From the NCBI RefSeq assembly GCF_000247695.1, contig NW_004624801.1, forward strand, positions 6,115,126 through 6,179,125: a DNA stretch of 64,000 nucleotides. The letters run 5' to 3'. Shown piece after piece: positions 1-10,397 of the stretch (positions are counted from its first letter, which is position 1; every line of letters starts with the position of its first letter). The notes beneath the pieces are model-generated. The model did not search any database, was not told where the DNA came from, and was given only the letters and a program-made list of their open reading frames with translations. This DNA is from Heterocephalus glaber (Eukaryota; Chordata; Mammalia; Rodentia; Bathyergidae). The translations under genes and the position numbers were made by a program.

Positions 1-138
1 TTGAGCCTAGCCTGGGCAACTTAGCAACTTAGACCCTGTCTCAAAATAAAAATAAATATATGAATAAATAAATAAATAAAAGGGCTGGGGTTGTACCCCA
101 GTGCAAAAGCCCTGTGTGTCCAATTCTCAGTACTAAGG
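1..138 (+). repeat. B1-dID composite SINE (5' cut by window edge)
   Basis: The B1 right part (GCCTGGGCAACTTAGCAA, then CTGTCTCAAAATAAA) is followed by a decayed ID half (GGGCTGGGGTTGTACCCCAG...). The fusion of the two parts defines the B1-dID family. Confidence 0.75.
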
Positions 139-211
139 AGTGGTATGGAATATTCCTTTTGTAAGGTATCCTAATCAACAAAGCCCAATCCAAGTTCAAT
201 TACAGTGGGTT

Positions 212-292
212 GCCGGGGACTTAGCTCAGTGGTTCCACCACCTGCTTCGTAAGTGCAAGGTCCCAAGTTCGATCCCCAGTACCAAAAAAAAA
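212..292 (+). repeat. ID SINE
   Basis: tRNA-derived ID copy with A box (TTAGCTCAGTGG), B box (GTTCGATCCCC) and an A tail. Confidence 0.85.
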
Positions 293-458
293 ATGAGTAG
301 CTATGTGATTATATAGACATTATAATGATGTACAAATTCAATTGAGTTTAGAAACATCTCCACATTGGACTTCCAATTACAGTGGGTTATCATGGCATAA
401 ACTGGCTACCAAATCTCTGTGGTTCCAGTCTGTTCTCCCAACCACCCACACCTCTTTC

Positions 459-535
459 TTTTTTGGTACGGGGGATCGAACTCAGAACCTTAAATTTGTG
501 AGGCAGGTGGGAACCACAGAGCTAAATCCCTGGCG
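459..535 (-). repeat. ID SINE
   Basis: Reverse-strand ID copy, reading GGTACGGGGGATCGAACTCA on the plus strand. Confidence 0.8.
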
Positions 536-586
536 CTACCTCTTTCTTAAAGAGACTCTCTTTTTAGATTAAGAAATTTAAGCCAG

Positions 587-679
587 GGCCGGGGGATTTA
601 GCTCAGTGGTTCTGCTGCCTGCCCCACAAGCCAAGGACCCAAGTTCAATCCCCAGTACCAAATAAATAAATAAATAAAA
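587..679 (+). repeat. ID SINE
   Basis: Nearly complete ID copy (GGCCGGGGGATTTAGCTCAG) ending in an (AAAT)n tail. Confidence 0.85.
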
Positions 680-688
680 GAAATTTAA

Positions 689-840
689 GCCAGGTGTGGT
701 GATGTACGCCTATAATCCCAGCACTCAGGAGGCTGAGGCAGGAGGATCACCAGGAGTTTGAGGTCAGCCTGGGCTACATAGTGAAATCAAGACCAGCCTG
801 GACTACATAACAAGGCCCTGTCTCAAAAAACTAAAACTAA
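689..840 (+). repeat. B1 SINE
   Basis: B1 element from GCCAGGTGTGGTGATGTACG to CTGTCTCAAAAAAC. It carries the internal duplication GGCTACATAGTGAA / GACTACATAACAAG typical of rodent B1. Confidence 0.85.
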
Positions 841-913
841 AGAAATAAAATTTGAAAATTAAATTTAATCCAAAATTTTAAAATAATTTAACTTAAATGG
901 TTTTTATTATTTA

Positions 914-1064
914 TTTTTGGTTTTTTGAGACAGGGCCTTGCTATGAAGTCCAGGATGGCCTTGAACTCATTATGTAGCCCAGAATGGCCTCCAACTTGCA
1001 GTGGCCCTCCTGCCTCAGCCTCCCAAGTGCTGGGATCACAGATAAGCACCACTATCCCTGGCTT
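914..1064 (-). repeat. B1 SINE
   Basis: Reverse B1 from TTTTTTGAGACAGGGCCTTG to the decayed GCTGGGATCACAG head. Confidence 0.85.
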
Positions 1065-1877
1065 TAAATGGTTTTTAAAGAGAAATTAATGCCATTACTT
1101 TCAATATTGGCTGCTTCTCACCTCCCAATTTTTATTTCTCACTGCCTTTCTAGGAGAGCTTTTTGCCAAGCAACTCATCTATTCATTATTCTCTAACTCA
1201 TCAAGGCCATGTCCCCCTCTCTGTCCACCACCTCTGGCTGCTCTCTCTGGGGACTGCCGGAGAGCTGTCACCGACCTTCTCAGTGTACCCTCCAGGCTAT
1301 TTGTTTCTGACAGCTCCACGTTTTTAGTGGTCAAAACACAAAAGCCAACCTGAACTATGACTTTTTAATAGCTTTACTGAGGTATAACAGACAGAGTATA
1401 AAAGTTATTGCACAGTTCAGTGATTTGGGAGACCAGCACCACAATCCAGTCTGACAAATTGCGATCCCCAAAATGTTCCATCATGCCTGATATAACTCAT
1501 CCCCACTGCCACCTCACCCCCAGGCACTGTTCTGCCCTCCATCTCTCTAAATTTGCTTCTTCCAGCTATTTCATATAAACAGACTCATACAGTCTGTGGT
1601 CCTGCATCTGGCTTCTTTCACTGAGGATGTTCATGAAGTTCAATCACACTGTATGGCATGATTCACTCCTTCAGTCTGCTGAATAATGTCTCATTGTATG
1701 AATATACTACATTTTCTTTATTCACTGCCCGATGGACATTTGGGTTCTTTCCAGTTCTTTGGCTTTTATAAGCAATGTTGCTATTAACATCTTCATTATT
1801 TCTTTTGGCCCGATTTGTAGGAATAGAAACTCTGGAGGATACAGTAAATTTATGTTTAATTTTTTCTTTTCTCTTCT

Positions 1878-1932
1878 TTTTTTTTTTTTTTTGGTACTGG
1901 GAATTGAACTCAGGACCTTGTACTTGCAGGCA
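1878..1932 (-). repeat. ID SINE fragment
   Basis: T-run followed by GGTACTGGGAATTGAACTCA; only the 3' half of an ID is present. Confidence 0.65.
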
Positions 1933-1980
1933 ATTTATGTTTAACTTTTAAGACACTGGTAAACTCTTTCCAAAGTGGCT

Positions 1981-2111
1981 AGCTGGGCAAGGTAGTGTAT
2001 ACCTGCCTGTAATCTCACCACTCAGGAGGCTGAGGCAGGAGGCTTGCAGTGAGTTCGAGACCAGCCTGGACTACATAGCAAGACCCTGTCTCAAAAAAAC
2101 AAAAATTTAAA
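1981..2111 (+). repeat. B1 SINE
   Basis: AGCTGGGCAAGGTAGTGTAT through CTGTCTCAAAAAAAC, a single-block B1 copy. Confidence 0.8.
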
Positions 2112-2130
2112 ATTTAAAAATAAATAAATA

Positions 2131-2240
2131 AGCCAGGGATTTAGCTCAGTGGTGCTGACGCCTGCCTCCCCTCCTAAGCACAAGGTCCTGAGTTTGATCC
2201 CTGGTACCAAAACAAATAAATAAATAAACAAACAAATAAA
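2131..2240 (+). repeat. ID SINE
   Basis: AGCCAGGGATTTAGCTCAGT...GTTTGATCCCTGGTACC with a long AAAT/AAAC tail. Confidence 0.8.
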
Positions 2241-2556
2241 AACCAGTGGCTTACAATTTTACATTTCTCCTCAGCAGCTCATAAGGATTCCAATTTATCT
2301 GCATTCTCCTCAACACTTGATATTATCTGTCTTTTTCATCTTAGGTATGCTAGTGGGTGTAAAGTGGTATCTCACTGAAGTATTCCCACGACTACATTTT
2401 GAGGAATCGTTTCTACAGTTCATTAATTGTATTTTCCTAATAACTAGTCATGCTGAGATCTTTCAATGTGTTTAGCCATTCCTGTACTTTTGATGAAACA
2501 GCTAATCAATTCCCCTCCCCCTCTCCTCTCCCTCTTCCACTCCCTACCCCCCCCTT

Positions 2557-2745
2557 CAGTACTAGGATTAAATCCTGGCCCTTCACACTGAGCTCCATCC
2601 CCAACCCTTTTAATTTATTTTTCAAATTTTGAAACAAGGTCTTGGTAAGTTGCTAAATTGCCCAGGCTGGACTTGAACTTGCAGTCCTCAGGCCTCAGCC
2701 TCCCAGAGTGCTAGGATACAGACATGCATCACCAGTCCCAGCTAT
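2557..2745 (-). repeat. B1-dID composite SINE
   Basis: Plus strand reads the decayed ID part (CAGTACTAGGATTAAATCC...CATCCCCAACCC) and then the B1 part (AAACAAGGTCTTGGTAAGTT...), so the element is on the minus strand. Confidence 0.75.
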
Positions 2746-2758
2746 TACCCTTTTTTTT

Positions 2759-2836
2759 CTGGTACTGGAGATCGAACTCAGGTCCTTGTGCTTGCCAGGC
2801 AAGCGGCAGATCCACTGAGCTCAATCCCCGGCCCCT
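2759..2836 (-). repeat. ID SINE
   Basis: CTGGTACTGGAGATCGAACT through AATCCCCGGCCCC, reverse ID. Confidence 0.8.
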
Positions 2837-3065
2837 ATCCATTTTTAAGTTGTGTTATTTGTCTTCTTGAATTGTAAGAGTTCTTGCTATATTCTGGATA
2901 AAAGACCTTTATTTACATGATTTGCGACTAATTTCTTTCAAAAAGTGGATTATCTTTTCTTAATGTCTTTTGAAGTACAAATGCTTTTAAAGAAATCCAA
3001 GTAGTCGGGGGTTTGGGGTTTGTGTAATTTGTGCTTTTGGTGTCACATCTTAAGAACTCTTCAGA

Positions 3066-3191
3066 AGCTGAGAATGGTGTGTGCCTGTAGTCCTAGTTAC
3101 TAGGGATGCTGAGGCACGAAAGCTGCCTGGATCCAAGAGTCCAAAACCACCCTTGGCAATATTATGAAATTCTCACCTCAAAAAAAAAAAA
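3066..3191 (+). repeat. B1-like SINE, diverged
   Basis: GTGTGTGCCTGTAGTCCTAG...GATGCTGAGGC... ending TCACCTCAAAAAAA; old and decayed. Confidence 0.6.
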
Positions 3192-3261
3192 TCTTTGGCA
3201 CAGTCCAAATAAAATATCTATTTTCTCTCATGTTTTATAAGGATATAATAGTTTCGTGGGT

Positions 3262-3343
3262 TTTTTGGTGGTGGGGGGGATCAAACTTGGGACCTTGCAC
3301 TTGCGAGGCAGGCGCCGGAACCACTGAGCTAAATCCCCAGCCC
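3262..3343 (-). repeat. ID SINE
   Basis: GATCAAACTTGGGACCTTGC through CTGAGCTAAATCCCCAGCCC, reverse ID. Confidence 0.8.
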
Positions 3344-4210
3344 AGAATATAATAGTTTTAACTCTTGTATTTGGATACATACCTATTTTTAAAATGCTTT
3401 CTTGAGGTATAATTTATATACCATATAAGTTACCTAGTGAAAGTATATAATCCAGTGGTTTTTATATATTCACAGAGTTGTACAACCACTCACCATAAAC
3501 TAATTTTAGAGCATTTTCATTACACCAAAAGAAACCCATTAGCAGTCACTCCACATCTCTCCGTCCCCCAGCCCCTGGCAGTCACTAGTCTACCTCCTGT
3601 TCCCATGGATGTGCCTCTTCGGACATTTCATATAAATGGGGTTATACAGTATATGGCCTTTTGAATCTGGCTTCTTTCACTTACTTAGCATAGTAGTTTC
3701 ATGGCTCATCGGTGCTGCAGCACGTATCAATACTTCTTCTTTCCCTTTTATTGTCAGACAGTGCTCTACTGTATATATTTACTGTATTTTATTTATCAGT
3801 TGTTCCATTCATTGGTTGACAGACATTCAGGTTATTTTCATCTTTTCACAATTATGAGTAATGCTACTATGCACATTCACATACACGTTTTGTGTAAACG
3901 TATTTTTTAAAAATTTTCCTTGAGTATACACATAGCAGCGAAACTATTCAAGGAACCATAAGACTGACTTCTAACATAGTTACATGATTTTACATCCCTA
4001 CCAGGAAGGTATGGGCTTTTCTGCTCTCCATGTCCTTGCCACTAGCATTATTACTCTTCTTGTTATGGCCATCCTTATGGATGTAAAGTGTTATCTAATT
4101 GGATTTTTGATTTGTATTTCTTTAATGATTAACAATACTGTGCATCTTTTCATGGGTATATTGTCCACTGTATACCTTTTTTCGGAGAAGTGTCTATTTG
4201 AATCCTTTGC

Positions 4211-4301
4211 TCTTTTTTTTTTTTTTTAGTACCGGGGATCAAACTCTGGTCCTTGTGCTTTCGAGGCAGGTGGTGGAACCACTGAGCTAAATCCCCGGCC
4301 C
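4211..4301 (-). repeat. ID SINE
   Basis: T15 run then AGTACCGGGGATCAAACTCT through AATCCCCGGCCC. Confidence 0.85.
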
Positions 4302-4354
4302 TCTTTGCTCATTTTTAATTGGGTTATCTTTTTATTATTGAGTTGTAAAGTTCT

Positions 4355-4539
4355 TTTTTTTTTTTTTCTCCAGTACTGGGCATTTAAGCAAGGGCCTTTT
4401 AACTGAGAGCTACATCTCCAGCCACTTTTTACTTTGGGACAGGTTCTCACTAAATTTCCCAGGCTGGACGTGAACTTGTGATCTTGCCTCAGCCTCCCAA
4501 AGTGCTGGGATTACAGGTGTGGGCCGCTGTGCTTGATGA
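4355..4539 (-). repeat. B1-dID composite SINE
   Basis: Decayed ID half (CAGTACTGGGCATTTAAG...CATCTCCAGCC) followed by B1 half ending TGCTGGGATTACAGGTGTGG on the plus strand. Confidence 0.75.
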
Positions 4540-5117
4540 ATTCTAAAGTTCTTTATGAATTCCAGGTACAAATCTTTTATTGTATGTATGATTTGCAAAC
4601 ATTGTCTACTGTTCTCTGGGTGTCTTTTCACTCTATGATCTATTTTAAGTTAATTTCTTGGTAATATGAGATAAGGGTCCGAAGTTGTTTATTTTTGCTT
4701 GCTAATATCAAATTGTCCCAACACCATTTATGGAAAAGACCATGCTTTCCCCACTGAACTGCCTTGGTACTTTTTTCACAGCCAACTGATAATAAATGCA
4801 AAGATTTACTTCTAGCTCACAATTCTGTTCCACTGATCTAGATGCCCTTTGTTATTGCTGATACCATACTGTCTTGGTTACTATGATTTTTAAAATATGG
4901 TAGTAAAATCTAACTTTGTTCTTTTTCAAAATTGTTTTGGATATTCTATGTGCTTTGCATATCCATGTAAATCTTAGGATGGTCAATTTCTACTAAAACG
5001 CCTGCTGGGATTTTGAAGGAAAGGCATTCAATGTATAGATCAATTTGGAGAGCATGGGCATCTTGACAATATTGTCTTCCAATCCATGAACATGAAATGT
5101 CTCCAACGATCTAGATC

Positions 5118-5204
5118 TTTTTTTTTTTTTGGTACCAGGGATCGAACTTGGGACCTTGCGCTTGAGAGGCAGGTGGCGGCACCACTGAGCTACATCCCCA
5201 GCAC
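5118..5204 (-). repeat. ID SINE
   Basis: GGTACCAGGGATCGAACTTG through GAGCTACATCCCCAGC. Direct repeats of about 14 bases (AT/CT CTAGATCTTTT) flank it as target-site duplications. Confidence 0.85.
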
Positions 5205-5387
5205 CAATCTAGATCTTTTCAAATTTCTTTGAGGTATTAATTTCAGCGACATTTTGGAATTTTCAGTTTATCAGTCTTACATTTTCTTTGTTAAATTTAT
5301 TCCTAAGAAATTTATTCTTTTTGATGTTATTAGGGATGGACTTGTTTTCTTAATTTCATTTTCAGATTGTGTATGAAACTAGAATAA

Positions 5388-5515
5388 GGTAATCCCAGCC
5401 CTAGGGTGGCTGAGGCAGGAGGATCACAGTGAGTTTGAGGCCAACCTGGGCTACATAGTGAGTTCAAGGCCAGTCTGCACTATGAAGTGAGACCTTGTCT
5501 CAAAAAACCAAAAAA
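5388..5515 (+). repeat. B1 SINE, 5' truncated
   Basis: GGTAATCCCAGCCCTAGGGT through CTTGTCTCAAAAAACC. Confidence 0.75.
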
Positions 5516-5596
5516 TAAATAAATAAAAATAGAATAAGGCCTGAAGATGTAACTCTGGTGGACTGCTTACCCAACATGTATAAAGAATTGGGTTTG

Positions 5597-5680
5597 GGCC
5601 GGGGATTTAGCTCAGTGGTTCCGCCGCCTGCCTTGCAAGCGCAAGGACCCGAGTTCAATCCCCAGTACCAAAAAAAAAAA
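5597..5680 (+). repeat. ID SINE with perfect target duplication
   Basis: Full ID (GGCCGGGGATTTAGCTCAGT...) with an A13 tail. AAAGAATTGGGTTTG is found directly on both sides (5582-5596 and 5680-5694), showing a recent retrotransposition. Confidence 0.92.
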
Positions 5681-5731
5681 AAGAATTGGGTTTGATCTCC
5701 AGCATAGAAAATAATTAAAAATATAATTTAT

Positions 5732-5815
5732 TGCCAGGGATTTAGCTCAGTGGTTCTGCTTCCTGCCTCGAAAGTACAAGGTCCTGAGAGCTTGATCTCT
5801 GGTACAAAAAAACCC
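5732..5815 (+). repeat. ID SINE
   Basis: GCCAGGGATTTAGCTCAGTG through GATCTCTGGTACAAAAAAA. Confidence 0.8.
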
Positions 5816-5989
5816 AAAAAACTGATTTTGTTATTGATCTTGCATTTGTAACTTTCCTAATTTAGTGTGTGTGTATGTGTGTGCATATGTATGTGTGTTT
5901 AATCCTGGATAGGACCACGTCATCTGTTAATAAAAAAACTGCATTGTTTCTTCCTTTACAAGCTAGATGCCATGTTTTGTTTTGTTTTG

Positions 5990-6073
5990 TTTTTTTCCGG
6001 TACCAGGGATCGAACTTGGGACTTTACGCTTGCGAGGCAGGCGGCAGAACCACTTGAGCTAAATCCCCGGCCC
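5990..6073 (-). repeat. ID SINE
   Basis: CCGGTACCAGGGATCGAACT through AAATCCCCGGCCC, reverse ID. Confidence 0.85.
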
Positions 6074-6383
6074 AAGATGCTATGTTTTAACAAAAATTTT
6101 TTTTGCCTTACTGTACTAACAAGACTCTTTAGTACAATATCGAATACCAAAAGCAGACATTCTTTTCTTGTTGCTGATATTAGCAGGGAAGCATTCAGTA
6201 TTTCACCATTAAGTATGATGCTGATTTTTCAGAGATGTCCTTTATCAGGTTGAAAAAGTTCCTTTCTATTCCTGGTTTGGCACAATTTTATCACTGATGG
6301 GTGGTGGATTCTGTTAGTTTGTCTACATCTATTGAAATGGTCAAGTAATTTTTGTTTTCTGTTCTATTTTTTGTTTGTTTTTT

Positions 6384-6459
6384 GTTGGTACCGGGGATCA
6401 AACTCAGGACCTTGCGCTTGCAAGGCAGGTGCAGCACCACTGAGCTAAATCCCCATCCT
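6384..6459 (-). repeat. ID SINE
   Basis: TTGGTACCGGGGATCAAACT through GCTAAATCCCCATCC. Confidence 0.85.
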
Positions 6460-6607
6460 TGTTTTTGTTTTTTTGAGACAGGGTCTCACTATGTATTTCA
6501 GGCTGGACTTGAATTCATTATGTTGCTGTGGCTGGCCTCAAACTTGCAATGATCCTCCTCCCTCAGCTTCCCAAGTGCTGGTATAGCCATGTACCACCAA
6601 ACACAGC
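6460..6607 (-). repeat. B1 SINE
   Basis: TTTTTTGAGACAGGGTCTCA through CATGTACCACCAAACACAGC, directly adjoining the ID copy on its left. Confidence 0.8.
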
Positions 6608-6796
6608 AGTTTTTTGTTCTATTAATATGGTATATTAACACTGATTAAACATCAGATAGTAAACCAATCTCTCGTGCCTAGGAAGATCCTGCATGGTTAT
6701 AATATGTTCTGTATACTCATTTATCTCTGTAATGCATACATCCTACCTCTGCCACTAAATGACAAGCACTGAAATTTTGGAAGGAGTGTAATCTTT

Positions 6797-7080
6797 ATTG
6801 GGAGCATATAGGGATTGAACCCAGGGGTCCTCTACCATTGAGCTACATCCCCAGCTGCCTTGTTTGACTGTTTTTCAAGATAGAGTCTTGCTATGTAGTC
6901 TAGGATGGCCTTGAACTCATAATCCTCCTACCTTATACCTATCATGCCCCATCCCAGACCTTTTTATTTTTATTCTGAGATAAGGTCTCATAAAGTTGAC
7001 TAGGCTAGGTTCAAATTTACAAACCTCCTGTCTCAGCCTCCCAGTAGCTGAGATTACAGGCATGTATCACTGTGTGCTCA
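6797..7080 (-). repeat. Two adjacent B1-dID/B1 SINEs, diverged
   Basis: A decayed ID half (GGGATTGAACCCAGGGGTCC...CATCCCCAGC) plus B1 half to about 6955. A second B1-like unit follows (GAGATAAGGTCTCATAAAGT...GATTACAGGCATGTATCAC) to 7080. Confidence 0.65.
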
Positions 7081-7242
7081 ACATAAGTATAATCTTTAAA
7101 TAATGATTTTTAACAACTGTGCACTTTTTGGTTTTCATGTTCAAGCACTCTTTCCACAACTATAAACTCAAGCTTACCACCTAGTTAGCAAGAATAAATA
7201 AAATAGAAAGCTATTGTAACAGTTACATTGTGGGGTTCTTTT

Positions 7243-7287
7243 AGGGGGGGGGTGTCAGGGATCAAACTCAGGACCTTGCGCTTGCAG
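7243..7287 (-). repeat. ID SINE fragment
   Basis: GGATCAAACTCAGGACCTTG CGCTTGC only; it breaks off in mid-element. Confidence 0.6.
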
Positions 7288-7289
7288 TT

Positions 7290-7680
7290 ACATTGTTGAT
7301 GTCATCTTGGCCAAGCTGTGGCACCCAGCTGTCTGTCCTAAATACTAGTCTAGATGCTGGCATGAGGGATTTTATGACATGATTAATATCTCTACCAGCT
7401 GACTTTAAGTAAAGCACATTACCCTTGATAATGTAGGTGGCCTGCATTGCATCCATGACAAGACTTAAGAGCAAACCCTGAGGTTTCCCAGAGAGGAGGG
7501 AATTCTGCCTCAAGACTGTCACACAGAAATCCTTCCAGTCGGCTGGCCTGCTGTAGAAATTTCAGACTCGCCAGCCCCCACAATCATGTGTGCCAATTCC
7601 TCAAAATAAATCCTATACATATCTCCTATTGGTTCTTCTACTTTGCAGAATCTTGAGCTACAGCCACCAAATATTAACTA
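7290..7680. repeat. Ancient mammal-wide interspersed repeat, class not assigned
   Basis: Contains GACTTTAAGTAAAGCACATT, GGAATTCTGCCTCAAGACTG and CCAGCCCCCACAATCATGTG, then an AATAAA-bearing end and CCTATTGGTTCTTCTACT. From memory these phrases belong to one widespread old mammalian repeat. A related scrap (CCTCATCCAATCAGTTGAAAG) occurs at 9967-9989. Confidence 0.5.
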
Positions 7681-8280
7681 GTGTCATTAGCACTGCCATG
7701 GCCCACATCACAAATTACAAACTTGGTTTGGGGGCATCTATCCTGCTACCTGCCACAGGCATTAAAACCATGAACATATGGACAAGAACCAACACACTGA
7801 TATGTACTCCAGGGGTTACTTCAGCCTTACCAGCATAGTGAATGGAGGCACCTGGTGTTGGCAGAGGAAACCAGTAGGGGTTGAAGAAATAGAACTGCTT
7901 CTATTGGGTTGTGTTTGCTGCCTGAGCAATGCTCTGCTCCTGTGACCCAAGGATCCAAAAATCTCTGTGCCCACTACCTGACCCAAAAGGGTTGAAGGCA
8001 GTAATGAAGGAATCCTGCTGCTTGTATGATCTTCCTGGTGACTGTCCACTGGCTTGGTCATGTATGTACTCTGGCTTCCTTCTGTCACATACAGGATTAG
8101 AATACATTTTTCAGTGATTCTTCTATGGGTACTTTCTTTATTGATCTGATTTTGCCTACTTTCCATATCTCAGGGATTCCTCATGGTCTTGATGCACTGT
8201 GAATAAATAGCCTTTGTTTGCTAGTGTTAAAAGTATATATTCTCAAATACCGAATAGTTTCTCTGGTGTGAGAAACTGAA

Positions 8281-8840
8281 AGTGTAAATGGGGACTGAAC
8301 GTATAATAGGTAATGTGAAATGGGAAGAAAAGGGGCAAAGGGGAAGGAAGTGGGAGGGCTAGGGGAAAGGATAGAAGGGAATGGGATTAATATGAGAAAA
8401 TGGAAAAATAGGAACAAAATCTTTGTAAATAGGGAGGGATGGAGGGGTTGAAGGGAGGGCTGGGCAAGGGTGAAAAATAAGAACCAAGAGAGACTATGTA
8501 AAGGTGCAAATTTCCAATGATGAATGTCATTATATTGTACACCTAAAATGTACCAATGAGTAAAATGAATAATTGATAATGCAAAATAGGAATACAAGGT
8601 GTAAAGAGGTAGGGGAAGTAGGAGGGGTAGGGGAAGGGAAAGAAGGGAAAGGAAAAATGATGAGAAATGGAAAAAATGGAAATAAAGTCTTTGTAAATAG
8701 GGAAGGGTGGAGGGCGTGAAGGGAGGGCTAGGAATGGGGAAAAAATAAGAACCAAGATGCATTATATAAAGGTACAATTCCCAATGAGAAATGTAATTGT
8801 GTTGTATACCTACAATGTACCAATAAAAGAATTTAATTTA
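8281..8840. repeat. Tandemly duplicated purine-rich element
   Basis: Two head-to-tail units of about 280 bp. Each has a G/A-rich block, CTTTGTAAATAGGGA, GAAGGGAGGGCT, AATAAGAACCAAGA, then an AT-rich end with ATGTACCAAT. The second ends in ACCAATAAAAG plus an A-rich tail, which resembles a retroelement 3' end, perhaps a LINE-1 3' UTR. The long minus-strand frame here is only the complement of the purine tract. Confidence 0.65.
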
Positions 8841-9275
8841 AAAAAATAATAATAATACACAATTTTTAAAAAAGTATATATTCTCTCATTCCTAGGGATT
8901 TGGGATGGAAGAGCGAGACTGCCAATTTTACTTACTCCCTTGTCTTGAGCCTAAAGACAGAATATGTTCTCAATAAATAGTTGCTGGATGAGTGGATGGG
9001 GAAAAAAAGAACACTGGTGGGAGCACAATGAACAGTATATCGCAGATCCTCAGTGATGCATGTTAACGGTGACAAGTAAGAAAAGAGATGCCAAAAACAT
9101 AAGAACACAAAGCACCATCACATAAAGAAATCAAAGCCCCTAAATCTTAAAACAACATTAAGAACTGAAACTAATCAGTCCTGACTCAGTCAAGTAAAGT
9201 ACAAACAAAAAAAAAAATACTGAGTTTTTTCAAAAGGAGAATTTTACCTTTTAAGTGTTAAAAACTAATACTAAT

Positions 9276-9407
9276 AGCCAGGCATGTGGCACACATCTGT
9301 AATTCCAGCACTCGGAAGGCTGAGGCAGGAGGACTGCTGGGAGTTCAAGGCCAGCCTGGGCTACAAAGCAAGACCCTGTCTCAGAAAAACCCAAAAAAAC
9401 AAAAACA
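9276..9407 (+). repeat. B1 SINE
   Basis: AGCCAGGCATGTGGCACACA through CTGTCTCAGAAAAACC. Confidence 0.8.
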
Positions 9408-9428
9408 AAACCCTAATACTAAAATACT

Positions 9429-9518
9429 AATGAGGTGGAGGTATAGCTCAGTGGTAGAGCATGTGCTTAGCATGTGCAAGGCTCTAGAATCTATCCCTTA
9501 GCACCTAAATAAATAAAT
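9429..9518 (+). repeat. ID SINE, classical subtype
   Basis: GTGGAGGTATAGCTCAGTGG TAGAGCATGTGCTTAGC. The GTGGTAGAGC stretch marks the older classical ID form rather than the common form of this window. Confidence 0.75.
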
Positions 9519-9572
9519 ATATTGGTGCACTTGAAGACGCTTAAAAAAATATTTATAAAAATTATAGTATTT

Positions 9573-9657
9573 GCGACTGGGGATTTAGCTCAGTGGCACT
9601 GCACCTGCCTTGCAAGCACAATGTCCTGAGTTTGATCCCCTGTACCAAAAACAAAAC
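9573..9657 (+). repeat. ID SINE
   Basis: GACTGGGGATTTAGCTCAGT through CCTGTACCAAAAAC. Confidence 0.82.
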
Positions 9658-9724
9658 AGAACAGAACAAAAAAACTGTTCTTAAAAAAAATAAATAAGAT
9701 AAAAAATAAAAAACTGTTCTTGAG

Positions 9725-9810
9725 GGCCGGGGATTTAGCTCAGTGGTTTCGCCGCCTGCCTTGCAAGAGCAAGGGCCCAAGTTCGATCCCCAGTACCAAA
9801 AAAAAAAAAC
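9725..9810 (+). repeat. ID SINE with target duplication
   Basis: GGCCGGGGATTTAGCTCAGT through CCAGTACCAAAAAA. AAAAAACTGTTCTTG is repeated directly before (near 9708-9722) and after (near 9811-9825) the element. Confidence 0.88.
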
Positions 9811-10397
9811 CAAAAAACTGTTCTTGGCATGGGAAGACTCATTTAACAAGCAAATGCATACTCCAATATAACAAAAATCTGGAGAATGATATATACATGT
9901 GATTAACTTCTACAATCAGATGATTTTAAGCAAAGGAAATTACTCTCAATAATAGGAGTAAAGGACCCTCATCCAATCAGTTGAAAGCTTAAAGAAAAAA
10001 AATTAAGTTTTAACCATGTTAACTGGTCAGGACTTTGATTACCACTCTGAATTTTTATATAAACTTTATCTTGTAAGACTTCACAAAATAAACTATTACA
10101 TTTTACAATCTGCTCAAATCTGTGTAGAGAAATGAACTAGATTTATGAGGTACTGATTTATGTGAATTCAATTGCCTTTATAGTATGTCTACTTCTTCTG
10201 GGATACAGAATACAGATCTAATGGCTTTATCACTGTGGATATTCCTGTCACAAAATGGGCATGTATGCATAAAAACAACCATCTCAGCAAAATCACACCT
10301 TTGCCAAACAAATGAACATGGGCTTTTAAAGAAGCAAAGATTTTAGATAATGATTAAAAGCATCTTTGATATTTAATTCAAAAATTTAAAAGTTACA

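Larger units (their letters stand above)
1369..2965. repeat. Old LINE-1 (L1M-like) fragment, interrupted by SINEs
   Basis: Phrases such as CTGGCTTCTTTCACTGAGGA, TGTCTCATTGTATGAATATA, GATGGACATTTGGGTTCTTT and AGTTCTTGCTATATTCTGGA match, from memory, an ancient mammalian L1 segment. Four later SINEs break it up. The same order of phrases recurs at 3393-5375. Confidence 0.6.
3393..5375. repeat. Old LINE-1 (L1M-like) fragment, second copy
   Basis: Begins with CTTGAGGTATAATTTATATA and contains CTGGCTTCTTTCACTTACTT, AATTGGGTTATCTTTTTATT and TTTATGGAAAAGACCATGCT, all familiar old-L1 phrases. It is diverged and cut by SINEs. L1-like sequence may continue to about 6720. Confidence 0.6.

Noticed and set aside
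5597..5680. tRNA-like genes (A and B boxes) at this and many other sites
   Set aside because: The A and B boxes belong to ID SINEs, which derive from a tRNA but have A-rich tails and target duplications and lack a foldable acceptor stem. I do not call any of them a tRNA gene.
8181..8777. 198-codon open frame on the minus strand
   Set aside because: It is the complement of a purine-rich tandem repeat (Ser/Phe/Leu/Pro-rich), not a protein with family features.
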